Shown: in pieces, positions 34,042 to 42,366 of the stretch
Layout: the number at the start of each line of letters is the position of its first letter
Position numbering within the stretch: the first letter of the stretch is position 1
Assembly: GCA_022822325.1 (NCBI GenBank)
Contig: JAJEBW010000018.1
Coordinates: forward strand, 1-64,000
DNA length: 64,000 nucleotides
Direction: 5' to 3'
Source: Gemmatimonadota bacterium
GTDB taxonomy: Bacteria > Gemmatimonadota > Gemmatimonadetes > Longimicrobiales > Gaopeijiaceae
Notes under the pieces: generated by a model
Database searches by the model: none
What the model was told of the DNA's origin: nothing
The model's input: the letters and a program-made list of their open reading frames with translations, nothing else
Position numbers and translations under genes: made by a program

Positions 34042-34977
34042 TCAGCGCCCCATCGGATTGTCCGGCCTCATGGCTTCCGCGCGCGCCGCCAGATCGAATC
34101 CCTCGCTTCGCACCCGCCGGTCGTGGAAGAGCACCACCATCGCGCCGACGGCGAAGGGCATCGTCAGGGCGCCGACGACGAAGTCCACCGTATTGCTCAG
34201 CCACTGCTCGGTCGCGCCGATCGTCGTTGCGGCCTCGGGATCCGCAAAGAAGTTGTCCAGTCCAAAGAGTATCCCGATGCCGAAGCTGGGCGCCATCTGA
34301 ATGATCATCGCCACCGCGACGACCCCGATCACCCGCAGCAGCCCGCCCCGGCAGAGCGAGATCGAACGCCCGAAGGCCGCCGTGGCGCCGCGTCCCTCGA
34401 AGACCACCGCCGGCAGGATCCCGAAGGTGACGCCCATCCACGTCAGGAACACAAGGGCGGCGATCGGAACCAGGACGGTCATGGCGACGATCGCAGTAAG
34501 GACCCCGGATGCGGCCAACGCGCCCAAGAGGAGCGAGGTGATCACGGAGGTCGCGACGGCGACCACCACGAACCCCAGCAACACCAGCGAACCGGCCCCC
34601 AACGCGGCGGGAAAATAGGGCAGCGCCGACCGGAGGGCGCCCCCGAGCGACACCTCCCGCTCCCCTGTCCGCTCCCGAATCGCCACCGTCAGCGCCACCG
34701 ATCCGAACCAGGCGAAGACGATCGATCCCAGCGCGACGAACATCGCAATCACCGCCACCGAGGCAATCTCTCCCATCCAGCCCGCCATCTGCGCGGGGTC
34801 GTCGGGCGCATTCACGAGCGCTCCGAAGTCGGGCGCCAGAAAAAGCTGCAACAGGTACCCCGGCAGCGTCGCCACCAGCGCAATCAGGTAGAAGAGGACG
34901 AAATCGCGCCGGTAGAGCTGCACCGCGCCATCGACGATCTCGCCGAATCCGAGGGGCCTCAGGGGAAGAATCGACAT
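34042..34977 (-). CDS. Polytopic membrane protein of the DUF4129/MoxR cluster
   Basis: 311 aa with about six TM helices and an N-terminus (LRPLGFGEIVDGAVQLYRRDF) typical of glycerophosphoryl-diester-phosphodiesterase membrane-domain-like or DUF975-type proteins often found ahead of DUF4129 genes. No enzymatic motif is seen. It begins the five-gene minus-strand cluster; the divergent DUF1028 gene starts 99 bp away. Role unknown, likely a scaffold for envelope-associated partners. Confidence 0.65.
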   Translation of the reverse strand: MSILPLRPLGFGEIVDGAVQLYRRDFVLFYLIALVATLPGYLLQLFLAPDFGALVNAPDDPAQMAGWMGEIASVAVIAMFVALGSIVFAWFGSVALTVAIRERTGEREVSLGGALRSALPYFPAALGAGSLVLLGFVVVAVATSVITSLLLGALAASGVLTAIVAMTVLVPIAALVFLTWMGVTFGILPAVVFEGRGATAAFGRSISLCRGGLLRVIGVVAVAMIIQMAPSFGIGILFGLDNFFADPEAATTIGATEQWLSNTVDFVVGALTMPFAVGAMVVLFHDRRVRSEGFDLAARAEAMRPDNPMGR

Positions 34978-35076
34978 GGCCCCCAAGGTAGCCGCTGGCC
35001 GCGAAGTGCGGAAGAGCGCATCATTCGTTGGCCGCCCGCCGGGACGAACCGCCGGAGAGGAAGAGGAAACGAGGGA

Positions 35077-35117
35077 ATGGAAATTCGGAAAAGAAGAATG
35101 GAAATTCGGAAAACAAG
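35077..35117 (+). repeat. 21-bp tandem duplication of start region
   Basis: ATGGAAATTCGGAAAAGA plus AGA is followed immediately by ATGGAAATTCGGAAAACA plus AGC: the start codon and first codons are duplicated in frame. Either ATG (35077 or 35098) could initiate. Confidence 0.85.
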
Positions 35118-35889
35118 CCTTGCGCTCGTCGTCGCGGCGGCGCTGGCCTGCGCGGTCGCCGCGTCCCCACCCCTTCGCGCTCAGGTTGCGCGCGCTGGCG
35201 CGAACGCGCTCCCCTGGCCGCCCGTCGCGACCTTCTCGATCGTCGGCTACGACCCCGTAACCGGCGAGGTGGGAGTGGCGGTGCAGTCGCGGGTCTTTTC
35301 GGTGGGCAATGGCGTCATCTGGGGCGAGGCCGGGGTGGGAGTCGTCGCCACCCAGGCGATCGTTGACGTCTCCTACGGTCCCCAGGCGCTGGCCTTGCTG
35401 CGCGAGGGTCGTTCCCCCGAAGAGGCGGTCCGCCTGATCCTGGCGCGCGACCCCGACCCCGATCCGGAGCGCTGGACGAAGGAAGGCCGCCAGTTCTCGA
35501 TCATGAACGCCCGCGGCGAGGTCGCCACGCACACCGGTCCCCGCGCGAGCGAGTGGGCGGGCCACCGAATCGGCGAACATGTCTCGGCGCAGGGCAACAT
35601 CCTGGCCGGGCCCGCAGTCGTGGACGACATGGTCGCGGCCTTCGAGTCCACCCCCGGGCACCTCTCGCTGCGGTTGCAGGCGGCGCTGGAGGCTGGCCAG
35701 GCCGCGGGCGGCGACACCCGCGGAATGCAGTCGGCGGCCATGCTGATCGTGCAGGAGGACGGCGGCGTCTGGCTCAACAACGATGTGGTGCTGCGCCTCC
35801 AGGTGGACGATCACGACGATCCGATCGCCGAGTTGCGCCGCCTGGTCGAGATCGCGGCGGAGCGGCGGGAGCGGCGGCGAAGGCGGTAG
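35077..35889 (+). CDS. Exported DUF1028 (Ntn-hydrolase-like) protein
   Basis: 270 aa, or 263 from the second ATG at 35098. A signal peptide (hydrophobic core ALVVAAALACAVAAS) is cleaved near LRAQ. The mature part starts ATFSIVGYDPVTGEVGVAVQSR and contains WGEAGVGVVATQA and AQGNILAG, the core of DUF1028, a family with an Ntn-hydrolase-like fold. Function is undefined; peptidoglycan- or peptide-related hydrolysis has been suggested for some members. It is divergent from the DUF4129 cluster and convergent with nfo. Confidence 0.85.
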   Translation: MEIRKRRMEIRKTSLALVVAAALACAVAASPPLRAQVARAGANALPWPPVATFSIVGYDPVTGEVGVAVQSRVFSVGNGVIWGEAGVGVVATQAIVDVSYGPQALALLREGRSPEEAVRLILARDPDPDPERWTKEGRQFSIMNARGEVATHTGPRASEWAGHRIGEHVSAQGNILAGPAVVDDMVAAFESTPGHLSLRLQAALEAGQAAGGDTRGMQSAAMLIVQEDGGVWLNNDVVLRLQVDDHDDPIAELRRLVEIAAERRERRRRR

Positions 35890-35980
35890 GGGGCCAGGCG
35901 CCGGGCGGAGCGGCCCCGGCCCGGATGACGCGCGGGATGTCCGGTTCGGGTGGCGCGCGGCGGGTCCGGTGCGCGCTCGG

Positions 35981-36847
35981 TCAGGCCCCATCGGCGCGAA
36001 ATCCCCGCAGCCGCGCCAGATTCCTGCGGTCGGCGGTTACCTCGTCGTCCCCCTTCGGCGTTTCCAGGATCTTCGGCACCGCGCGGAAGCGGTCGTCGTT
36101 CATGATGCGGCGGAAGGGTTCGGGTCCGATCGTGCCCCGTCCGATGTGTTCGTGGCGGTCGCGGCGCGATCCGAAGGGCGTTTTGGCGTCGTTCAGGTGG
36201 AAGAGCCCGATCCGCTCCAGCCCGAAGGCGTCGTCGGCGCGCTTCCAGACGCCTTCGTAGTCGCCCTGCAGATCCAGCCCCGCGACCCAGGCGTGGCAGG
36301 TGTCGAAGCAGACTCCGACGCGGTCGCGCTCCGGGCGTGGAATCCGCTCGATGATCGTCTTCAGCGCCTCGAAGCTGCCTCCCACCGTGGTGCCGGCTCC
36401 GGCGGTGAGCTCCAGGAGGATGCGCGTCCGGCCGGGGCACCCCTCCAGGATCCGGGTGATTTCGTCGGCGTTGCGGGCCATTCCGCTCTCCGGATCGCCG
36501 TCGGTGGCGTTGCCGGGGTGAGTGACCAGGGCGTCGAGATCGAGGATCCGGGCGCGCTCGAGTTCGTCGGCGAAGGCGCGGGCGGATCGTTGGCGGAGGA
36601 CCGGATTCGGGCTCGCCAGGTTGATCAGGTAGGAGTCGTGGGCGGCGACGAAGGGGACTGCGGCGGTGGCCCGGCGGAAGCGTTCGGCGGCGGCGGCGGC
36701 GATGGCGGCCGAGGCCCAGCGATTGGGCTGGCGGGTGAAGAGCTGGAAGACGCTCGCGCCGATGGCGTCCGCGCGGGCGGGGGCGCGGTCCACGCCGCCC
36801 GCGGCGGAGACGTGGGCGCCGAGTTCGTCGGGAGGGGGCGGGGTCAT
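35981..36847 (-). CDS. nfo: Endonuclease IV (AP endonuclease)
   Basis: 288 aa, normal length. Zn-binding and fold motifs of the xylose-isomerase-like TIM barrel are present: GAHVSAAGG at the start, ELTAGAGTTVGGSFE, GVCFDTCHAWVAGLD and HLNDAKTPFGSRRDRHEHIGRG. It cleaves DNA 5' to abasic sites in base-excision repair. The ATG at 36847 overlaps the upstream oxidoreductase stop (ATGA), so the two are co-translated. Confidence 0.93.
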   Translation of the reverse strand: MTPPPPDELGAHVSAAGGVDRAPARADAIGASVFQLFTRQPNRWASAAIAAAAAERFRRATAAVPFVAAHDSYLINLASPNPVLRQRSARAFADELERARILDLDALVTHPGNATDGDPESGMARNADEITRILEGCPGRTRILLELTAGAGTTVGGSFEALKTIIERIPRPERDRVGVCFDTCHAWVAGLDLQGDYEGVWKRADDAFGLERIGLFHLNDAKTPFGSRRDRHEHIGRGTIGPEPFRRIMNDDRFRAVPKILETPKGDDEVTADRRNLARLRGFRADGA

Positions 36848-39800
36848 GGTTGCGGCGGAGATCGTTGCGGGGTTGGCTGAGGCGATGCGCGGTCGCGTCC
36901 GGCGGTGGTGGCGGGGAGTTTCCCGGCAAGATGGCGGTCGAGAACCTCGGCGAGATGGTGCGCCCGGCGTCCGGCGCCGTCCAGGATCTGGGCGCGGCAA
37001 CTGAAGCCGTTCGCGACGATGAGCTCTCCGGAGGCCGCGGCGCGCACGGCGGGCATGAGCGCGAGTTCGCCCATGGCGCGCGAAACCGCCAGGTGGCGGG
37101 CGCGATAGCCGAAGGATCCGGCCATCCCGCAGCAGCTCGATTCGATGGGCTTGGAGCGAATGCCGGCGATGGCGAGCGCGCGGGCGGTGGTGGTCTCGGT
37201 TCCCGCGGCCTTCTGGTGGCAGTGACCGTGAATGCGGGCGGTGGGGGGACGCCGGGGCGCGGTTGGGTTGGACGGCGGTTCCGCCGGGAAGGGATTCGCC
37301 TGGAAGGGCGCGCCGGCCACCGCTTCGCCGGCCAGAAACTCGTCGAGGAGCTGAGCGCGGTCGGCCACCTCGCGGGCGGCGTCGCCGGGGCAGAGGCGCA
37401 GCGCTTCGTCGCGCAGCGTGAGGAGGCACGACGGCTCGAGGCCGACGATCGGCAGGCCGCTCCGGGCCAGGGGGGCGAGCGCGGCCAGGGTGCGGTCGAG
37501 CTCGGAACGGGCCTGGTCGAGGAGGCCGGCGCTGATGAGGGGGCGGCCGCAACAGAGGGGGCGGCGGTGGGGAGCGGGGGCGGTGGGGGCGTAGCCGAGC
37601 CGTCGGAGGACGCGCGCGGCGGCGCGGGGAATTTCCGGCTCGAAGTGGCGGTGGAAGGTGTCGGCCAGGAGAACGACGGCTCGGCGGGGGGGCGGGGCGG
37701 GGCGGGGGAGCTCGCGGTCGCGGAAGGGACGACGCCACTCGGGCAGCGTTCGTTCCGCCGCAACCCCCAGAGCGCGTTCGCCGAGCCGCGCGAGCCACCG
37801 GCTGCGCCCGGGCAGGTTGGCGAGCCAGGGGAGCCGCGCGAGGAACGGGGCCGCCCGGGGAAGCCAGGCGAAGATCCGTTCGCCCAGCGGGAGACCGCGC
37901 GCCGAGTGCCTGAGGTGGAGGACGCGCGACTTCAGCCAGGCCACGTCCACTCGCGCCGGACATTCGCGCTGGCAGGCCTTGCAGCCAACGCAGAGATCGA
38001 GGACCGCGTCGACCTCGTCCCCCCACAGCCCCTCCACCCCCAACTGTCCCGACATCGCCAGCCGGAGCGCATTGGCGCGGCCCCGCGTGGTGTGAGCTTC
38101 CTCGCGCGTGATCCGAAAGGACGGGCACATCGCTCCGCCGTGCATCTTGCGGCAGGCGCCGTTGTTGTTGCAGGCCTCGACGGTGCGCGCAAAACCGGAT
38201 TCGAGCGTGGGCGAAGGAACGGAATCGTCGGCCGGCCGGGGCGCTTCCCCCGCCATCGGCAGCGGCGTCGCCGAGTAGCCGGGGGGATAGCGGAACCGGT
38301 TGCGGTCGTCCATGCGGGGCGGATCCACGATCTTGCCCGGATTCATGATTCCCTGCGGATCGAAGGCGCGCTTGACCTCGGCGAAGGCGCGAGCCAGCCT
38401 TTCCCCCGCAAAGCGTTCGATGAACTCCGAGCGCAGAATTCCGTCTCCGTGTTCGCCCGACCACGATCCCCCCAGCCGCACCGCCTCCGCCAGAACCTCT
38501 TCGGCGATCGCGCGGAAGGATTCGACATCGCGCGCGGCCTTAAGGTTCAGCGCGGGCCGGACATGGAGGAGCCCCACCGAGGCGTGCGCATACCAGGTGC
38601 CGTCGGTGCCGTGGCGCGCAAAGCAGTCCTCGACGAAGGCGCCGAATTCGGCCAGCCGCGGCAGGGGAATCGCGCAGTCCTCCACGATCGAGACCGGCTT
38701 GCGTTCGCCCTTCATCGACATCGCGATGTTGAGCGCGGCCTTGCGCACCCTCCAGACCGCCGCCTGTTCGCTCTCGGCTTCGGCGCGCGCCACGCGCCTC
38801 CCCGGTCCCATTGTCCGCACCAACTCCTCCAGCCGCGCAAGACGGCCCGCCAGCGGCGTCTCGCCGTCGCCCGCGAACTCCACAAGGAGCGCGGTGTGGG
38901 CCGATTCGGGGACATGGGCCTCGACAGTCGCGCGAAAGGAGGGGTGCCCGCGCGCGAGGGCGATCATCCTTTGGTCGACGAGCTCGACGGCGTGGGGATC
39001 CAGCTCCACCAGATGCTGAACGGCGTCGAGGGCGGCCTGGAGCGAGGGGAAGGCGCAGATCCCGAGGACGCGCCGGGAGGGACGGGGCGAGAGCTTGAGG
39101 GTCAGGGTGCGAAAGAAGGCGAGAGTGCCCTCCGATCCGATCAGCGCCTCGGCCGGGGAGGCGTCCGGGTTCAGGAGACGGTGCAGGGGATAGCCCGCCA
39201 CATGCCGCAGAACCCGGGGGACGCGGGCCGCCAGCTCGTCGGCCTCGCGCCGGGCGATTCGGTCCAGGGTCGAGGCGAGCTCGGCCGCGGCGAGACGGGC
39301 CGGAGTGGATTTGGTCGTTTCCGCCGCCGCATTGCCGCCGGGATCCGCCCCCGCCGTCGCGCGCCTCCCATCCGCGCAACCGCCGCGAATCCGGCTCTCT
39401 CCGCCAAAGTCCGCCACCCGTCCGTCGGCCAGCGCCGCCTCCAGCGCCACCACATTGTCGGCCATGATTCCGTAGCGAATCGAGCGCGCGCCCCCGCTGT
39501 TGTTGCCCGCCATTCCCCCGATCGTCGCGCGGCTGGCGGTGGCGACGTCGACCGGAAAGAAGAGTCCCGTCCCGGCCAGGTGGCGGTTCAGATGGTCGAG
39601 CACCACACCCGGTTCGACCGTCGCGGTGCGCGCCTCCGGATCGACCTCCAGGATCCGGTCCAGATGGCGCGAACAATCGATCACCACCGCTCTTCCCACC
39701 GTCTGCCCGCACTGCGAAGTTCCCGCTCCGCGCGGCAGCACCGGAACGCCCTCCTCGCGCGCAATCGCGATCGCGGCGCTTGCATCGTCCAGGGTACGGG

Positions 39801-39933
39801 GAAGGACCACGCCAAGGGGCATGATCTGGTAGATCGAGGCGTCGGTTGCGTAGAGGCCGCGGGTCAGCGCGTCGAAGCGGACCGGACCCTCCAGGTGGCG
39901 GCGGAGACGCCGGGCAAGGGCGCTGTCAGGCAC
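36844..39933 (-). CDS. FAD-linked oxidase / Fe-S oxidoreductase (D-2-hydroxyacid dehydrogenase type)
   Basis: 1029 aa, a fusion of a GlcD-like flavoprotein and a GlpC-like iron-sulfur subunit, as in YdiJ/Dld-type quinone-linked D-2-hydroxyacid dehydrogenases. FAD-binding PCMH motifs include LPRGAGTSQCGQ and GGMAGNNSGGARSIRYG. A central FAD-oxidase C-terminal domain ends in SGEHGDGILRSEF. Fe-S binding follows near 580-650 (CNNNGACRK; CVGCKACQREC), then two CCG-type Cys domains (about 760-960). It oxidises a D-hydroxyacid (lactate, 2-hydroxyglutarate or similar) and feeds electrons to the membrane. An Ala/Gly/Thr-rich insert near 190-220 is unusual. Confidence 0.88.
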   Translation of the reverse strand: MPDSALARRLRRHLEGPVRFDALTRGLYATDASIYQIMPLGVVLPRTLDDASAAIAIAREEGVPVLPRGAGTSQCGQTVGRAVVIDCSRHLDRILEVDPEARTATVEPGVVLDHLNRHLAGTGLFFPVDVATASRATIGGMAGNNSGGARSIRYGIMADNVVALEAALADGRVADFGGESRIRGGCADGRRATAGADPGGNAAAETTKSTPARLAAAELASTLDRIARREADELAARVPRVLRHVAGYPLHRLLNPDASPAEALIGSEGTLAFFRTLTLKLSPRPSRRVLGICAFPSLQAALDAVQHLVELDPHAVELVDQRMIALARGHPSFRATVEAHVPESAHTALLVEFAGDGETPLAGRLARLEELVRTMGPGRRVARAEAESEQAAVWRVRKAALNIAMSMKGERKPVSIVEDCAIPLPRLAEFGAFVEDCFARHGTDGTWYAHASVGLLHVRPALNLKAARDVESFRAIAEEVLAEAVRLGGSWSGEHGDGILRSEFIERFAGERLARAFAEVKRAFDPQGIMNPGKIVDPPRMDDRNRFRYPPGYSATPLPMAGEAPRPADDSVPSPTLESGFARTVEACNNNGACRKMHGGAMCPSFRITREEAHTTRGRANALRLAMSGQLGVEGLWGDEVDAVLDLCVGCKACQRECPARVDVAWLKSRVLHLRHSARGLPLGERIFAWLPRAAPFLARLPWLANLPGRSRWLARLGERALGVAAERTLPEWRRPFRDRELPRPAPPPRRAVVLLADTFHRHFEPEIPRAAARVLRRLGYAPTAPAPHRRPLCCGRPLISAGLLDQARSELDRTLAALAPLARSGLPIVGLEPSCLLTLRDEALRLCPGDAAREVADRAQLLDEFLAGEAVAGAPFQANPFPAEPPSNPTAPRRPPTARIHGHCHQKAAGTETTTARALAIAGIRSKPIESSCCGMAGSFGYRARHLAVSRAMGELALMPAVRAAASGELIVANGFSCRAQILDGAGRRAHHLAEVLDRHLAGKLPATTAGRDRASPQPTPQRSPPQP

Positions 39934-40115
39934 GGGGCTGGGTGGACATGGGGATTCGTCCTCGTTCGGACGGGGTGGAGCCGGATGGGGAATCTATCCG
40001 CGCGACGCGGCGGTTTCACCAGGAGGCCCCTCTCGCGGCGGGGAGGCGATCCCCGAGGCCGGGCGGCCTTGACCCGAATGCGCGAAGCGGCGACCTTCCC
40101 GGCTCCAATCTGACA

Positions 40116-40136
40116 GAATGAGAATGATTCTCATTC
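40116..40136. promoter_or_regulatory. Fur box (near-perfect palindrome)
   Basis: Arms GAATGAGAAT and ATTCTCATTC are exact reverse complements around a central G, containing the 7-1-7 Fur core TGAGAAT-G-ATTCTCA. It ends 37 bp before the chelatase-like lipoprotein start and lies in the divergent gap with the FAD oxidoreductase. Iron-bound Fur is expected to repress the downstream haem locus. Confidence 0.88.
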
Positions 40137-40173
40137 GCATCTCTCTAGCCAACCCGACGACCGGAACCTTTCA

Positions 40174-41179
40174 ATGCACGCCACCGCCCACCGAAGCATA
40201 CCCGTCGCCGTTCTCCTCGCAATCTCCTGGGGCTGCGCGACCCCCGCCGGCAACGGTCCCCCTCCTCCCGCTCCCGCCATTCCCGCCCTGTCGCAAACCG
40301 AGCCCCCTTCGGCAACCACCGGCCTCCTCCTGATGGCGCATGGCGGCGGCCCTGAGTGGAATGGCCGGGTGAGCGCCGCCGTCGAAGATCTGCGCAACCG
40401 GATTCCCATGGCCGTCGCCTTCGGGATGGCCGATCCCCGCACCCTGCAGGCGTCGCTGGATTCGCTCGGCGATCGCGGCGTGGAAAATGTGGCGGTGGTG
40501 CGACTCTTCGTCTCGGGCGCCTCCTTTCTGCACCAGACCGAGTATCTCTTCGGACATCGTCCCGATCCGCCGGCCCCGCGCCATGATCGGTCACCGGATG
40601 ACCAGTGGCAACGAGCTCGCGCCGCTTCGGACCGATGCCCGGATCCTCCTGGACGAACAGGGGCTGGCCGGCTCCCGGGAGGCTGCGCGGATCCTGCTTG
40701 CCCGCGCCGAAGCGAAGGCAGAGGTCCCGCGGGAGACCGGGGTGCTCGTGGTCGCGCACGGGCTGGGAGCGGAGGAGGCGAACCGCGAACTGCTCTCCGC
40801 GATGGAGAAGACGTCGTCTTTGCTGCGGTCGCGGGGATACGCCGATGTGCGCGTCGTCACCCTGCGCGAGGATTGGCCCGAGGCGCGCGCGGCGGCGGAA
40901 CGAACGATGCGAATGGAGGTGATCCGAATGAACGAGGCGCACTCCGAGGTGCTGGTGATTCCCCTTCGCGTCTTCGGCTTCGGCCCCTATGCGACGGTCC
41001 TCGAAGGGCTGGAATACACCGCCGCCGAGGGCCTCCTTCCGCACCCCCTGGTGACCGAGTGGATCGCCGGCCGGGTGAAGGCGCAGTCTTGCGCGGCCGG
41101 TCTTCCTTCCGCGTTCGGCCCCTGCGACGCGATCGCCCATCCTGGAGACGGGTCCGCGGGCAAGCCGCCACGAAGCTGA
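40174..41179 (+). pseudogene. CbiX/sirohydrochlorin-chelatase-like lipoprotein, frameshifted
   Basis: Two CbiX-like domains in tandem. Domain 1 (frame of 40174) has a signal with a possible lipobox (SWGC), the metal-site His in LLMAHGGGPEWN and LFVSGASFLHQTEYLFG. Domain 2 is in another frame (from about 40583): VLVVAHGLGAEEANREL and VIPLRVFGFGPY. The switch occurs near 40575-40585 and is explained by one extra base. It may be a true mutation, an assembly error, or two separately translated halves (ATG at 40583). Class II chelatases insert or remove metal in tetrapyrroles. Export, the Fur box and the haem-uptake neighbours suggest iron release from haem outside the cytoplasm, as proposed for IhtB of Porphyromonas (analogy). 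Confidence 0.7.
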
Positions 41180-41292
41180 CGGATCCGCGAGCTTCGGAGA
41201 GTGTCCGCAATCCGAAAGAACTGCGCCCCCGTCCCCGATTCCAGCGCCGGGACCACCCTGAAAAATTCAATCCCCGAAAGTAAAGCACCCCA

Positions 41293-42366
41293 ATGTCGAT
41301 TCTTCATATGCGCCATCCCCGCTCGCCGTCTCTCGCCACGGCCCTCGCGATTCCCCTTGTCCTGGCGGCCTGCGAGTCGGAGGTCGCCGCGCCGCCCGAG
41401 GACTTCGAGGAGGGTGCGATCGCCGTCGACGCATCCTCCCCGGTCGCCTTCGCCTACCTCAGCCTCGCCGGCGACGGGTCGCTCCTGGCCCCCACGGATC
41501 CCTCCGCTTCCACCGACTGGCACCTGGCGCTGCGCCGCTTCTCGGTCCGTCTGAATGGGGGCGTGGCCGGGCCGGGATCGGTTGCGGGATTCAACCTCGC
41601 CAACAACGGCGATCTGTCCGCCGAGCAGGTTGCGGCGCTCACCGAAGCCGATGGCCGGAGCGCCTTCGAGGCGGTGACCGCCGCCGACATACCCCCCGCG
41701 TCGTCCTTCGTGGAAGATGGTCTGGCGCCCGATCCCGGGGCATCGTGGTTCCGCTTCGACTTCCGCACCGGCTCGCTGGTGGCCAATCCCGGAGCGGCGT
41801 GGAAGGTGCGCGAATCCTCAGGGCGCGGCTTCGCCGTCTTTCGCGTGGCAGCGCTCGAGATGGAGGGCGAGCGGCCGGTCGGCGCGACGGTCGAGTACCG
41901 GCGGCACGATCCGAATGGCACGCTGGGCGCTCCTCGAACGCTGTCGGCCGACCTGAGGCGCGGTCCCGCCTTCCTCGGTTTCCAGGACGGCCCCGCGGCG
42001 AGTCCGGCCGGATGTGGCTGGGACATCGCGGTGACTCCGGATCTGACCATCCAGGTCAATGCGGACTGCGGCGCCGGCACCTTCCCTCTGGATCCGGCCG
42101 AGGACTTCACGGCGCTTGCCCGGGCCGGCGACGCTCCCGACTACGGCGGCTTCCTCGCGGTCGTCGGCGGCGCCTTCCCGTCCACGGTGGACAACGCCGG
42201 CGGCCACTTCTGGTACAATATCCAGGAGAACAGCCGCATGTGGCCCACCTACAACGTCTTCCTGGTGCGGACGGGCGAAGGGATCTACAAGGTGCAGATG
42301 ACCGGCTACTACGATGCGACCGGAACCTCCGGCCACCCGACGCTGAGGTTTCAGCGGCTGCAATGA
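41293..42366 (+). CDS. HmuY-like haem-binding lipoprotein
   Basis: 357 aa. The N-terminal signal ends in LAAC. The body has two HmuY-type segments: VDASSPVAFAYLSLAG with TDWHLALRRFSVRLNGG, and a later FWYNIQENSRMWPTYNVFLVRTGEGIYKVQMTGYY. HmuY proteins bind haem with two axial ligands at the outer membrane and pass it to a TonB receptor. It lies 113 bp after the chelatase-like gene and overlaps the receptor start by 4 bp, so it is presumably under the same Fur box. Ligand residues cannot be set by eye. Confidence 0.82.
   Translation: MSILHMRHPRSPSLATALAIPLVLAACESEVAAPPEDFEEGAIAVDASSPVAFAYLSLAGDGSLLAPTDPSASTDWHLALRRFSVRLNGGVAGPGSVAGFNLANNGDLSAEQVAALTEADGRSAFEAVTAADIPPASSFVEDGLAPDPGASWFRFDFRTGSLVANPGAAWKVRESSGRGFAVFRVAALEMEGERPVGATVEYRRHDPNGTLGAPRTLSADLRRGPAFLGFQDGPAASPAGCGWDIAVTPDLTIQVNADCGAGTFPLDPAEDFTALARAGDAPDYGGFLAVVGGAFPSTVDNAGGHFWYNIQENSRMWPTYNVFLVRTGEGIYKVQMTGYYDATGTSGHPTLRFQRLQ

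Noticed and set aside
40118-40333. Small open frame starting within the Fur box
   Set aside because: Its start is part of the palindrome, it has no SD, and it overlaps the chelatase signal peptide in another frame with a proline-rich translation.
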